Shown here: in pieces, positions 7,656 to 16,190 of the stretch | How the letters are laid out: each line of letters begins with the position of its first letter | How positions within the stretch are numbered: position 1 is the first letter of the stretch | Program-made: the position numbers and the translations under genes | The notes under the pieces: model-generated | Seen by the model: only the letters and a program-made list of their open reading frames with translations | What the model was told of the DNA's origin: nothing | The model's database searches: none | Assembly: GCA_036389485.1 (NCBI GenBank) | Contig: DASVPR010000039.1 | Location: 1-64,000 of the forward strand | Direction of reading: 5' to 3' | Source: CADCVT01 sp036389485 | Lineage (GTDB): Bacteria; Actinomycetota; Thermoleophilia; Solirubrobacterales; Solirubrobacteraceae | DNA length: 64,000 nucleotides

Positions 7656-9593
7656 CTACGCCGTCAGCGAGTGCGAGGCGACCGCCGACAGGATCCGCTC
7701 GGCGATCGCCTTGCCGGTGTAGCCGACCTCGCGGTGCAGCAGCGCCGGCTTGCCGTGCGTCACGTACCGGTCCGGCAGCCCGACGCGCAGCACGCGCGGC
7801 ATCTCGAGCCCGGCGTCGCTCAGCGTCTCCAGCACGGCCGACCCGAACCCGCCGGACAGCACGCCCTCCTCCACCGTCACGAGCAGCTCGTGGTCGGCGG
7901 CCAGCTGCGCCAGCAGCCCGGCGTCGAGGGGCTTGGCGAAGCGGGCGTCGGCGACCGTCACCTCGAGCCCCTGGAGCGACAGCAGCTCCGCGGCCTCCAG
8001 CGACTTCTGCACGCCCGTCCCGTAGCCGATCAGCGCGACGCGCGAGCCCTCCCGCAGCAGCTCGCCGGTCCCGATCTCGATCGGTCGCGGCTCGGACGGC
8101 ATCGGCACGCCGACCGCCGCCCCGCGCGGGTAGCGCAGCGCGATCGGGCCGTCGTCGTAGACGAGCGCCGTGCGCAGCATGTCGAGCAGCATCGCCTCGT
8201 CGCGCGGCGCCATCAGGACGATGTTCGGGAGGCAGCGCAGGTACGCGATGTCGAACGCGCCGTGGTGCGTCGGCCCGTCGTCGCCGACCAGCCCGGCGCG
8301 GTCCATCACGAACGTCACGTTGAGCTTCTGCAGGCAGACGTCGTGGACGATCTGGTCGTACGCGCGCTGCAGGAAGGTCGAGTAGATGGCGGCGACGGGC
8401 TTGACGCCCTCGAGAGCCAGGCCGGCGGCGAACAGGATCGCCTGCTGCTCGGCGATGCCCACGTCGAAGTACCGCTCGGGCATCTCCTTCTGCAGGTGGA
8501 CGAGGCCGGTCCCGCTGTTCATCGCCGCTGTGATGCCGACGACGCGCCGGTCGCGCTGCGCCTCGGCCACGAGCGCCCTGCCGAACACCTCGGTCCACTG
8601 CGCCGGCGCCGGGTTGGCGTCACGGGTCGGGACGACCTTCGGCGCCTCCGCCCGGTTGACGATCGACTTCGGCTTGGCGGCATGCCACTTCTCCATGCCC
8701 TCCAGGCCGCCCTCCTCGGCCGGCGCGAACCCCTTGCCCTTGACCGTGGCGGTGTGGACGACGACCGGCCGCCCGGCATCCAGAGCCTTCGAGAGGGCGC
8801 CGCGCAGCGCGCGCGTGTCGTGCCCGTCGACGACGCCGATGTACGCCCAGTCCAGCTCCTCCCAGAAGAGCCCGGGCGCCCAGAACGCCTTGATCGACTC
8901 CTTCAGCTGCGGGCCGAGCCGCTCGAACGCGGCGCCGATCCCGCCGGGCAGCTCGGTCAGCTTGTTCTCGACGGACTCGCGCGCATGCCACAGCTTCGGG
9001 TTGAGGCGAACCCGGTTGAAGTACCGCGACATCGCGCCCACGTTCGGCGCGATCGACATCCCGTTGTCGTTGAGCACGACGACGATCGGCGTGCCGAGCC
9101 CGCCCGCCTGGTGGATCGCCTCGAACGCGACGCCGCCGGTCATGGCGCCGTCACCGATGACCGCGACGACACGCCCGGCGTCCTCCTCGCCGCGCTGGCG
9201 CATGCCCTCCTTGATCCCGACCGCGTAGCCGATCGAGGTCGAGGCGTGGCCGGCGCCCATGATGTCGTGCTCGGACTCGAAGATCGAGCAGAACGGCGCG
9301 AGCCCCTCGTACTGGCGGATCGTCGGGAGCTGGTCGCGCCGGCCGGTGAGCACCTTGTGCGGGTAGGCCTGGTGCCCGACGTCCCAGAGGATCTTGTCGC
9401 GCGGCGAGTCGAGCAGCGAGTGCAGCGCGACCGCCAGCTCGCACGTCCCGAGGTTGGCGCCGAAGTGCCCGCCGATCTCCCCCACCGTGTCGATGATGTG
9501 CTCGCGGACCTCCTGCGCGACCTGCGCCAGCTCCTCCTCGGACAGGGAGTGGAGGTCCTGCGGTGCGTCGATGCGGTCGAGGATCCGGGTCAT
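7656..9593 (-). CDS. dxs: 1-deoxy-D-xylulose-5-phosphate synthase
   Basis: This thiamine-diphosphate enzyme condenses pyruvate and glyceraldehyde 3-phosphate in the first step of the MEP isoprenoid pathway. The 645-residue protein shows LGTCELAVALH, WDVGHQAYPHKVLTGR, the ThDP/Mg motif GDGAMTGG...NDNGMSI, and the transketolase central region with GIAEQQAILFAAGLALEG and DGPTHHGAFD. The length is normal. Its start overlaps the upstream prenyl synthase stop by four bases (ATGA), tying the first and later steps of isoprenoid synthesis into one operon, as in the conserved ispA-dxs-tlyA order. Confidence 0.97.
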   Translation of the reverse strand: MTRILDRIDAPQDLHSLSEEELAQVAQEVREHIIDTVGEIGGHFGANLGTCELAVALHSLLDSPRDKILWDVGHQAYPHKVLTGRRDQLPTIRQYEGLAPFCSIFESEHDIMGAGHASTSIGYAVGIKEGMRQRGEEDAGRVVAVIGDGAMTGGVAFEAIHQAGGLGTPIVVVLNDNGMSIAPNVGAMSRYFNRVRLNPKLWHARESVENKLTELPGGIGAAFERLGPQLKESIKAFWAPGLFWEELDWAYIGVVDGHDTRALRGALSKALDAGRPVVVHTATVKGKGFAPAEEGGLEGMEKWHAAKPKSIVNRAEAPKVVPTRDANPAPAQWTEVFGRALVAEAQRDRRVVGITAAMNSGTGLVHLQKEMPERYFDVGIAEQQAILFAAGLALEGVKPVAAIYSTFLQRAYDQIVHDVCLQKLNVTFVMDRAGLVGDDGPTHHGAFDIAYLRCLPNIVLMAPRDEAMLLDMLRTALVYDDGPIALRYPRGAAVGVPMPSEPRPIEIGTGELLREGSRVALIGYGTGVQKSLEAAELLSLQGLEVTVADARFAKPLDAGLLAQLAADHELLVTVEEGVLSGGFGSAVLETLSDAGLEMPRVLRVGLPDRYVTHGKPALLHREVGYTGKAIAERILSAVASHSLTA

Positions 9594-10459
9594 GAGGTTC
9601 GGGTGGCGATGAAGTCGGTGATCTGCTCGAGCTCGGCGGCGGAGCCCCCGCCCCCGCGGGCCGCGCGCGCGAGCGCCTCGCGTGCCCGCTCGTGGGACTG
9701 CCGGGCCAGTGTACGCGCCTCATCGAGGCCGAACTCGCTGACGTACGTGCGCTTTCCGTGGCGTTCGTCACTCCCGCTCGGCTTGCCGAGCGCGGCGTCG
9801 GTGCCGGTGACGTCGAGGATGTCGTCGACGATCTGGAACAGCACGCCGAGCTCGTCGGCGAACGTGCGGTAGGCGGCGCTCGGCATCCCGTGCACGAGGA
9901 GTACGCACACCACCGACGCCGCGATGAGCCTGCCCGTCTTCAGCGCGTGCAGCCGGCGCAGCTCGACCCCGGACGCGGTGACGTCGAGGTACTGGCCGCC
10001 GACCATCCCGTTGACCCCGGTCGCGGTCGCCAGCTCGGCCAGCGCCGCGAGCACGTCGCGCGGATCGCCGCGCTGCTCGTGGAGCGCGTGGCGGAACGCC
10101 TCGGCGAACAGCGCGTCCCCGGCGAGGATCGCCACCGGCTCGCCGAAGGCCCGGTGGTTCGTCGGCCGCCCGCGGCGCAGGTCGTCGTCGTCCATCGCCG
10201 GCAGGTCGTCGTGGATGAGCGAGTACGTGTGGATCAGCTCGACGGCCGCGGCCAGGGGCAGGACGGAGGCCTCGTCGCGCCCGATCGCGCGGGCGGTGGC
10301 GAGCGCCAGGACGGGGCGGATCCGCTTGCCGCCGGCGAGCAGCGAGTAGCGCATCGCCTCCTCGAGGCCGTGGGTCGCCGCGTCGTCGGAGAACCTGAGC
10401 CCGTGCAGGTACTCCTCGATCCGCTCGCGAAGATGGTCTGGGTAGGCGGAGGCCGTCAA
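9590..10459 (-). CDS. ispA: Short-chain trans-prenyl diphosphate synthase
   Basis: This enzyme joins isopentenyl diphosphate to allylic diphosphates to make geranyl or farnesyl diphosphate. The 289-residue protein has the all-alpha prenyltransferase signatures GGKRIRP near residue 48, the first Asp-rich motif DDLPAMDDDD near 87, GGQYLD, and the second motif QIVDDILD near 213. The spacing in the first motif (DDxxxxD) is typical of bacterial short-chain enzymes. Product length cannot be read from sequence. It overlaps dxs by four bases and diverges from a sensor-kinase gene only 26 bases away. Confidence 0.92.
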   Translation of the reverse strand: MTASAYPDHLRERIEEYLHGLRFSDDAATHGLEEAMRYSLLAGGKRIRPVLALATARAIGRDEASVLPLAAAVELIHTYSLIHDDLPAMDDDDLRRGRPTNHRAFGEPVAILAGDALFAEAFRHALHEQRGDPRDVLAALAELATATGVNGMVGGQYLDVTASGVELRRLHALKTGRLIAASVVCVLLVHGMPSAAYRTFADELGVLFQIVDDILDVTGTDAALGKPSGSDERHGKRTYVSEFGLDEARTLARQSHERAREALARAARGGGGSAAELEQITDFIATRTS

Positions 10460-10485
10460 GGGAGCGGGCGAGCATAATCCAGCAG

Positions 10486-12174
10486 GTGAGACGGCTCCGC
10501 GGTTCCGACGACGCCACCTGGCTGGCGGCGACGTTCGTCATCGTGGCGATCGCGGCGGTGGGTCTGGCCGGGTACCTGCTCGCCGAGAGCCAGTCCGACC
10601 AGCGGCGCGAGCTGCGCGAGCGCTACGGCGACCGGGTGGATGTCGCCACGGCGCTGATCGGGTCGCTGCTCGCGGTGGCGTACAACGGGCAGCGGGAGGA
10701 CGCGGTCGAGCGCTTCACCGGCCCGGTCACCCGCGAGCGGCTCGACGCGCTCGCGCGCCGCGGCAACGCGAGCTACCTGCTCGTGCTCGACTCCGCCGGC
10801 CGCGTGCTGGCGTCGTCGAGCGGGACCCCCGGGGGCACCGCCGAGCGCCTGCGCGCCCGGCCGCCCTTCATCCAGCACGCGCTGACCTCGCGCGTCGGGT
10901 ACGGCCTGGGCGACCTGCAGGCGGACCGCGGCGTCGTCGAGTCGGCCATCGCGTTCCCGGCAGCCGGCGGGCTGCGCCTGCTCGTCAGCGCCTCCCCCGC
11001 GAAGGCGTTCCGCGACTTCCTGCACGGGTCGCTCCTCCCGGTGCCGCAGGGGCGCGAGGGTCGCGTGTGGGTGTTCGACCGCAACGGCGCGCTCATCGCG
11101 TCGGTCAACGCGCCGCGCGGGTTGCGGCCGGCGCCCGAGCTGGTGCAGCGCGCGCTGCACGAGCGCAGCGGGTTCTTCACGGCGCCGAGCACCGGGCAGG
11201 ACCGGTTCTTCACCGCCGACTCGATCCCCGAGAGCGACTGGCGGATCGTCGCGGGCGTCCCCAGGAGCACGCTGTACATGACCGCCTCCGGCGGCGCGCG
11301 GTGGACGCCGTGGGTGATCCTCTGTCTCGGCGCGCTCGCGCTCGCCGGCGTCGCGCTGCTGCTGCGCCGCCTCCTGCGGACGAGGGAGCGGCTGCGCGCC
11401 GCCAACGTCGACCTGGAGCTCAGCCGGGTCCGGCTGCAGGAGCGCGCCGACGAGCTCGAGCGCTCGAACGCCGACCTCGAGCAGTTCGCGTACGCCGCCT
11501 CCCACGACCTGTCGGAGCCGCTGCGCACGGTCGCCGGGTTCAGCCAGCTGCTCGCCGCCCGCTATCGCGGCAAGCTCGACGACGACGCCGACGAGATGAT
11601 CCGCTACATGGGCGACGGCGTCGAGCGGATGCAGCAGCTCATCGACGACCTGCTCCTCTACTCGCGCGTCGGGCGCGCGCCGATGCGGGAGGACCGCGTC
11701 GCCCTCGACGACGCCCTGCGGGAGGCGCGCGCGTGGCTCGGGCCGGCGGCCGAGCAGTCGGGGGCGGAGATCACGAGCGATCCCCTCCCCCAGGTGCTCG
11801 GCGAGCGCGGCCAGCTCGCGCAGGTCTTCCAGAACCTGCTCGCCAACGCGATCAAGTTCACGGCGCCCGGCGTCACGCCGAGGATCCACGTCACGGCGTC
11901 CCAGGCGGAGGGCGAGTGGCGCGTGGCGGTCGCCGACAACGGCATCGGCGTCGAGCCCGAGCAGGCCGAGCAGATCTTCAAGATGTTCGGGCGCCTGCAC
12001 CCGATCGAGACCTATCCGGGGACGGGGATCGGGCTTGCTCTCGTCAAGCGGATCGTCGAGCGGCACGGCGGGCGGATCTGGGTCGAGCGGGGCGACGACG
12101 GCGGGAGCGTCTTCGTCTTCACGCTGCCGGACCGGGTTCGTGAGGGGCGGCAGGTGGCGGAGGCCGTCGCGTGA
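10486..12174 (+). CDS. Membrane sensor histidine kinase
   Basis: The 562-residue protein starts at a GTG with a membrane helix at about 12-32, followed by an extracytoplasmic dCACHE-like sensor (about 35-265), a second helix near 272-292, a coiled-coil linker, a HisKA dimerisation domain whose phosphoacceptor is the His of AASHDLSEPLR, and a HATPase domain with NLLANAIKF, DNGIGV and GTGIGLALVKRIV. The HisKA sequence resembles phytochrome-type and Rcp1-partner kinases. It overlaps the next response-regulator gene by four bases, so the two form a pair. The ligand is unknown. Confidence 0.92.
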   Translation: MRRLRGSDDATWLAATFVIVAIAAVGLAGYLLAESQSDQRRELRERYGDRVDVATALIGSLLAVAYNGQREDAVERFTGPVTRERLDALARRGNASYLLVLDSAGRVLASSSGTPGGTAERLRARPPFIQHALTSRVGYGLGDLQADRGVVESAIAFPAAGGLRLLVSASPAKAFRDFLHGSLLPVPQGREGRVWVFDRNGALIASVNAPRGLRPAPELVQRALHERSGFFTAPSTGQDRFFTADSIPESDWRIVAGVPRSTLYMTASGGARWTPWVILCLGALALAGVALLLRRLLRTRERLRAANVDLELSRVRLQERADELERSNADLEQFAYAASHDLSEPLRTVAGFSQLLAARYRGKLDDDADEMIRYMGDGVERMQQLIDDLLLYSRVGRAPMREDRVALDDALREARAWLGPAAEQSGAEITSDPLPQVLGERGQLAQVFQNLLANAIKFTAPGVTPRIHVTASQAEGEWRVAVADNGIGVEPEQAEQIFKMFGRLHPIETYPGTGIGLALVKRIVERHGGRIWVERGDDGGSVFVFTLPDRVREGRQVAEAVA

Positions 12175-12584
12175 CGACGATCCTGCTCGTGGAGGACAGC
12201 GCGCCCGACGCCATGCTGATCCGGCAGGCGCTGCTCGAGGCGGGCGTCGAGGGGAAGGTCGAGGTCGCGGGCGACGGCGAGCAGGCGATGGCCCGCCTGC
12301 GCCGGGGGCCGGCGCCCGACCTCATGCTGCTCGACCTCAACATGCCCCGCAAGGACGGGCGCGCGGTGCTCGCCGAGATGAACGAGGACGACGCGCTTCG
12401 GGAGATCCCCGTGATCGTCCTGACCACGTCGTCCGCGCCCCACGACGTGCGCTTCGCGTACCGGACGTGCGCGAACTCGTACATCCGCAAGCCGCTGGGG
12501 CTCGACCGGTTGATCGAGACGGCGCGCGCGATCGGCGACTTCTGGTTCCAGACCGCGACGCTGCCGACGCGGGCGGAGTCCTAG
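12171..12584 (+). CDS. Single-domain response regulator (Rcp1-like)
   Basis: A 137-residue receiver domain without an output domain. It begins TTILLVEDSAPDA, has the acceptor Asp in LMLLDLNMPRKDG, the conserved Thr in IVLTTSSAP and the Lys in SYIRKPLG. Such stand-alone receivers usually relay phosphate or dock to other proteins. The GTGA overlap with the histidine kinase indicates translational coupling and a dedicated pair. Confidence 0.92.
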   Translation: MTTILLVEDSAPDAMLIRQALLEAGVEGKVEVAGDGEQAMARLRRGPAPDLMLLDLNMPRKDGRAVLAEMNEDDALREIPVIVLTTSSAPHDVRFAYRTCANSYIRKPLGLDRLIETARAIGDFWFQTATLPTRAES

Positions 12585-12588
12585 AGCC

Positions 12589-12789
12589 CTACAGCAGGGA
12601 GTCCTGGCCGGGCAGCGGCTCCTGCGCCGCGGCCCGGGCGCGCCGCTCCAGCTCCGCGCCGGCCTGGCCGGCGAGCGCGGCGCAGTCCTCCACGAGGCTC
12701 GCGGCGGCGTCCTGCGACAGGTCGCCCGAGCGCAGCTGCTCGGCGGCCCGCTCCAGCTGCTGGATGAGGGTGTCGAGCTCGTCAGCCAC
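12589..12789 (-). CDS. xseB: Exonuclease VII small subunit-like protein
   Basis: The 66-residue helical protein reads LDTLIQQLERAAEQLRSGDLS near its N-terminus, the pattern of XseB (a negatively charged helix, then a short 'SGDLSL'-like turn, then a second helix). In the known gene order xseB lies between nusB and ispA, exactly where this gene is found, apart from the inserted kinase pair. Its start overlaps the nusB stop region. XseA is not in the window. The call rests on pattern and position; an unrelated small coiled-coil protein remains possible. Confidence 0.6.
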   Translation of the reverse strand: MADELDTLIQQLERAAEQLRSGDLSQDAAASLVEDCAALAGQAGAELERRARAAAQEPLPGQDSLL

Positions 12790-13198
12790 GTTGCTCCGCA
12801 GTCTCGCGCATCTCGCGCAGGACGGCGTTGAGGATGCCGTTGACGAACGCGGGCGCCTCGGCGCCGCAGAAGCGCTTGGTGGTCTCCACGGCCTCGTCGA
12901 TCGCTCCCTCCGGCGGGATGGGGCGATCGCCGGGCGCGATGTCCGGATGGAGCATCTCGAGCAGCGCGATCCGCATGATCGCTCTTTCGAGCGGCGCGAT
13001 CCGGTCGATGGACCAGCCGCGCGCGTGCTTGGCGATGAGCTGGTCGAGCTCCTCGCCGTAGTCGTCGGCGGCGTGGGTCAGCGTGCGGGTGAAGCCGGAG
13101 GCGTCGCGGCCCAGGACGTCGTCGAGGGCCCGGCCCGTGAGGTCGTGCTGGTAGAGGGCGAACGCGGCCGCCCTGCGTTGGTCCGAGCGCCTGGCCAT
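12782..13198 (-). CDS. nusB: Transcription antitermination factor NusB
   Basis: NusB binds boxA RNA with NusE and supports rRNA antitermination. The 138-residue all-helical protein begins ARRSDQRRAAAFALYQHDL and contains the family motifs PLERAIMRIALLEML and PEGAIDEAVETTKRFCG, ending FVNGILNAVLREM. I use the ATG at MARRSDQRR rather than one 36 bases upstream because the fold starts there. It overlaps xseB by eight bases. Confidence 0.93.
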   Translation of the reverse strand: MARRSDQRRAAAFALYQHDLTGRALDDVLGRDASGFTRTLTHAADDYGEELDQLIAKHARGWSIDRIAPLERAIMRIALLEMLHPDIAPGDRPIPPEGAIDEAVETTKRFCGAEAPAFVNGILNAVLREMRETAEQRG

Positions 13199-13226
13199 CG
13201 GAGGAGCCAGCGTAGTCTCACGCCGC

Positions 13227-13952
13227 GTGGACATGGTCTACGGCAAGCACGCGGCCCGGGCCGTGCTCCTGGCCCGCCCGCGCGCGGTGCGGCGGATGCT
13301 GCTGGGCGGCAAGCCCGAGTACCACTCGGACCTCGTGGCGCTCGCGGAGCGGCACGGCATCGCGCCCGAGCTCGTGCCCTGGCCTGCGTTTCGTTCCTTG
13401 ACCGGGCTCGGCGACGACGACAGGCACCAGGGGATCTGCCTCTTCACCGAGGCGCGGCCGATCCTCTCCGAGCGCGACCTCGGCCGGCTGCGGGACGGCG
13501 GCGTCGTCCTCGCGCTCGACCAGATCAACGACCCGCAGAACCTCGGGACGATGCTGCGGACGGCGGCGTTCTTCGGCGTCTCCGCCGTGCTCGTCCTCAA
13601 GAACCGGTCCGCCGAGGTCACGCCCCTGGTGGCGCGGATCGCGGTGGGCGGCGCGGAGCTCGTCGACGTCTACCGCGTCACGAACCTGGCCCGATCGCTC
13701 GGCACGCTGAAGGAGCTGGGCTTCTGGGTCTACGGGCTCGACGAGCGCGGTTCGTCTTCCCTCGCCGACACCGCGTTCGACGCGAAGACGGTCCTGGTGG
13801 TCGGCGCCGAGGGCGAGGGGCTGCGACGGCGGACGAAGGAGACCTGCGACGTGCTCGTCAGGATCCCGGGCGGGCAGCCCGGGCTCGAGTCGCTGAACGC
13901 CGGCGTGGCGGCGTCCGTCGCGCTCGCCGAGGTCTTCCGCGGGCGGGGCTAG
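13227..13952 (+). CDS. rlmB: 23S rRNA (guanosine-2'-O)-methyltransferase, RlmB/TrmH family
   Basis: A SPOUT-fold enzyme that methylates a 2'-OH of rRNA. The 241-residue protein has a short L30e-like substrate-binding N-terminus (VYGKHAARAVLL) and a C-terminal SpoU domain with motif 1 NDPQNLGTMLRTA, motif 2 VVGAEGEGLRRR and motif 3 LESLNAGVAAS, which make the knotted SAM site. The start is a GTG, with an ATG two codons later as an alternative. It lies opposite to the flanking nusB and efp genes and shares the four bases CTAG with the efp stop. Confidence 0.9.
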   Translation: MDMVYGKHAARAVLLARPRAVRRMLLGGKPEYHSDLVALAERHGIAPELVPWPAFRSLTGLGDDDRHQGICLFTEARPILSERDLGRLRDGGVVLALDQINDPQNLGTMLRTAAFFGVSAVLVLKNRSAEVTPLVARIAVGGAELVDVYRVTNLARSLGTLKELGFWVYGLDERGSSSLADTAFDAKTVLVVGAEGEGLRRRTKETCDVLVRIPGGQPGLESLNAGVAASVALAEVFRGRG

Positions 13953-14509
13953 GCCCGCGAGACGTACTTGCCGGTCCGCGTGTCGACGCGGATCCGCTCG
14001 CCCACGTCGACGAACAGCGGCACCTGGACGGTCGCGCCGGTCTCGAGCGTCGCCGGCTTCGTCCCGCCGCCCGACGCGGTGTCGCCCCGCAGCCCCGGCT
14101 CGGTCTCCGTGACCTCGAGGTCGACGGCGCTCGGCAGCTGCAGCTCCGACGGCTCGTCGTCGACGAACAGGAGCACCATCTCGTCGCTCGGCTTCGTCCA
14201 GCGAAGCTCGTCCGCCAGCACGGCCTCCGGCACCGCCAGCTGCTCGAAGCTGTCGACGTCCATGAAGTGCGCGTCGGTGCCGTCGGCGTAGAGGAACTGC
14301 ATCTTGCGCGCCTCGGTCCGCACCGCGCGGAACTTCTCGCCGGCCCGGAACGTCTTGTCCAGGACGTTCCCGTCGCTGATCCGCCGCAGCTTCGTCCTGA
14401 CGAACGCGGCCCCCTTCCCGGGGTTGACGTGCTGGAACTCGAGGACCTTGAAGACGGTCCCGTCGACCTCGATGTGGTTGCCGTTCTTGAGCTGGTTGGT
14501 GCTGATCAT
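13949..14509 (-). CDS. efp: Elongation factor P
   Basis: EF-P relieves ribosome stalling at polyproline stretches. The 186-residue protein begins MISTNQLKNGNHIEVDG and has the functional loop HVNPGKGAAF, with Lys at the tip, then the OB-fold domains ending in DTRTGKYVSRA. The frame is open upstream, but the ATG at 14509 fits the family exactly. It converges with rlmB. In many bacteria pepQ and aroQ lie directly upstream; here they are 28 kb away, and a 43-base copy of this gene's leader and first codons is found at 18977-19019. Confidence 0.96.
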   Translation of the reverse strand: MISTNQLKNGNHIEVDGTVFKVLEFQHVNPGKGAAFVRTKLRRISDGNVLDKTFRAGEKFRAVRTEARKMQFLYADGTDAHFMDVDSFEQLAVPEAVLADELRWTKPSDEMVLLFVDDEPSELQLPSAVDLEVTETEPGLRGDTASGGGTKPATLETGATVQVPLFVDVGERIRVDTRTGKYVSRA

Positions 14510-14533
14510 CGGAGCGACGGAGGGTAGCCGCCG
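14491..14533. repeat. efp leader repeat, copy A (authentic)
   Basis: These 43 bases cover the first six codons of efp and its untranslated leader. They recur with two mismatches at 18977-19019 in the same orientation. Confidence 0.85.
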
Positions 14534-14535
14534 TG

Positions 14536-14837
14536 TCCTCGACCCCGCGAGCTCGCGCCCTCGGGTACCTCCGCGTATCGAGCTGCTGGAGAAGATCCAG
14601 CGGTGGTGAGCGGGTGCGGATCTCGATCTCGCCGACGTCCTGCGCGATATCGACCGATCCGGCAGGGACTTCGACTCGCGCGGGCGCCCCGGGTTCGACG
14701 AGCTGCTGGCACGCCTGCCGGCGGGAAGTTGCAGCGAAGCCCTCTGGGTCGCTCGCGCGGCCACGGTGCCGATCGCGCGCGAGCCCGTGAATCGAGAACA
14801 GCGCGTGGTCGGCGAGCTGCCCCTCGACCATTCGTAG
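14536..14837 (+). pseudogene. Degenerate serine recombinase (resolvase/integrase) fragment
   Basis: Three joined frames show a decayed serine recombinase N-terminus. ALGYLRVS (the catalytic-serine strand) is at about 14557-14580; one base back in frame comes IELLEKIQRW and a stop; beyond that stop the same frame gives DLADVLRDIDRSGRDF, a Gly-Phe-Asp-Glu-Leu-Leu helix and a final stop. Serine integrases have this order, with about 30 more residues between the first two blocks, so there is an internal deletion, a frameshift and a nonsense codon. No C-terminal DNA-binding domain remains. It marks past mobile-element activity next to efp. Confidence 0.55.
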
Positions 14838-15169
14838 GCCGTCGCGCGCGAGCCCACGCCTGCGCCTCGAGGATGTGCGCGCGGCTTGATCGGCAGGGAG
14901 CCGCCGCGTCGTGGTTTGACTGGAGGCCGCGCTCATGCCTTTCACCTCGGCACACCGAGCACGGCAGTTCCCGGCCAGGCGTTGAACCTGGCGGTCGTAC
15001 CGCCCGTCCGCCATCAGGTTGCGCACGCGTACGTGAACCGTTCGTCCTCGAGGAGTTCACGAACCCTCCTGTGGGTTCTCCGGGGCAGCAACGCTGCACC
15101 GGACGCGGGACGCGAGAAGTGCGCTTGCGCGCCGAAACCCTCGCTGCCATGCTCCCCGCGCGGGGGGGC
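14838..15169. other. Gene-free stretch after the recombinase relic
   Basis: I find no convincing gene, RNA or repeat in these 332 bases on either strand. They may be decayed element DNA continuing from the recombinase fragment, together with the promoter region of the following membrane-protein gene. Confidence 0.4.
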
Positions 15170-15664
15170 ATGAACGAGCTCGAGTTCTATCGGGCGACGG
15201 TCCAGGCAGCGTTCACGCTGCTCGGGCTCTGGTCGGTCGTCGCGCAGTTCAAGTACCGCGACTGGGTCGGGCGCCCGGAGGGGCGACGCCTGGTCCTTCA
15301 GACGTCGCTTCTGTTCTTCCTCCCGGGACTGATGAGCCTCTTCAGCCTGATCGCCGACGACACGGACGCGGTCTGGCGCACCGCGTTCGGCGTGGCGAGC
15401 GCCGGCGGCGCCATCAGCGTCGTCGCGGCGCTCGTAGCCGGAACCGCCCTGACCGTGCCGCTGCGCTCGATGCTCGGCGCGGCCGCCGTCCTCTATGCGG
15501 CCGTCGTGCTCGTCGCCTTGGCGCCGGACCTGTCATACGACCTCGTCGGCCTCGCCCCGCTCGAGGCAGAGGCCGGGCTCATCTCGCTGATGCTGGCGAC
15601 GGGTGTGACCGTCGCCTGGCTGCTGCTGTCGCGTGACGCCGGCGAACCAGGAGAGCGGCCATGA
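15170..15664 (+). CDS. Four-helix membrane protein of unknown function
   Basis: The 164-residue product starts MNELEFYRATVQAAF and has four or five hydrophobic segments (about 8-24, 46-66, 75-100, 105-125, 135-155). Acidic residues are present between helices (LIADDTDAVW). The frame extends upstream, but the first credible start is the ATG at 15170. I recognise no family. Its 3' end overlaps the start of a broken delta-60 repeat gene, which may once have been co-transcribed. Confidence 0.65.
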   Translation: MNELEFYRATVQAAFTLLGLWSVVAQFKYRDWVGRPEGRRLVLQTSLLFFLPGLMSLFSLIADDTDAVWRTAFGVASAGGAISVVAALVAGTALTVPLRSMLGAAAVLYAAVVLVALAPDLSYDLVGLAPLEAEAGLISLMLATGVTVAWLLLSRDAGEPGERP

Positions 15665-16165
15665 GGCGACGGCGGGCCGTTCCACAGGGTTCGCGCTGGC
15701 GGTACTGGCGGGCCTCGCGCTCGCGCCCGTCGCACGGGCGGCGCACGGCGAGCTCGACCGGAACTTCGGCGGCGGCGACGGCGTGGTCACGACCGGGATC
15801 ACGGCCGGCACCGACGAGCGTGCGCGCGCCGCCGCCGTGCAGCCGTTCGACGGCAAGCTGGTGGTGGCCGCGTCCGTCGCCGGCGAACGGCGGTGATCCG
15901 GTACGTGCCGAACGGCTCCGTGGACACGAGCTTCGGCCGGAACGGCCTGAGGCTCCTGCGCTTCGGCGCTTCGGCGGAGGAGGGGCCGGTCGGGATCGCG
16001 GTCACGCCGGGCGGGTCCACGTCGTCGGCGGCACGGCCGCGGGGCGCTGGGTCGTCGCGTAGCTCGAGCCGGGGGGCGCGCTCGACCGAGGCTTCGGCGG
16101 GGGCGACGGCGTCACGACGATCCGCTTCGCCGGCTCGGTCTACGACGAGGCGCACGCGAAAGGTC
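15661..16165 (+). pseudogene. Broken delta-60 repeat (beta-propeller-like) secreted protein gene
   Basis: Pieces in different frames join into one protein: a signal peptide (GFALAVLAGLALAP), then LDRNFGGGDGVVTTG, VQPFDGKLVVAASVAG, YVPNGSVDTSFG, and a second repeat LDRGFGGGDG. These are the classic delta-60 repeat phrases (DxxFGGGDGVV..., QxDGKLVVAG). The frame breaks near 15690, 15893 and 16014, and there is a TAG at about 16060. The sequence stops after two repeats, against the hepta- or octa-repeat length usual for the family. It is non-functional and truncated by the neighbouring HxlR gene. Confidence 0.65.
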
Positions 16166-16190
16166 CCTGGTCGCGACGCGCGAGGGATCG

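Noticed and set aside
6139..8598. An 819-codon minus-strand frame across the esterase and dxs
   Set aside because: It is out of frame with both genes and has no domain; a compositional artefact.
14603..15664. A 353-codon membrane protein starting at 14603
   Set aside because: The first 190 codons are non-protein-like and overlap the recombinase relic; the membrane domain starts at the ATG at 15170.
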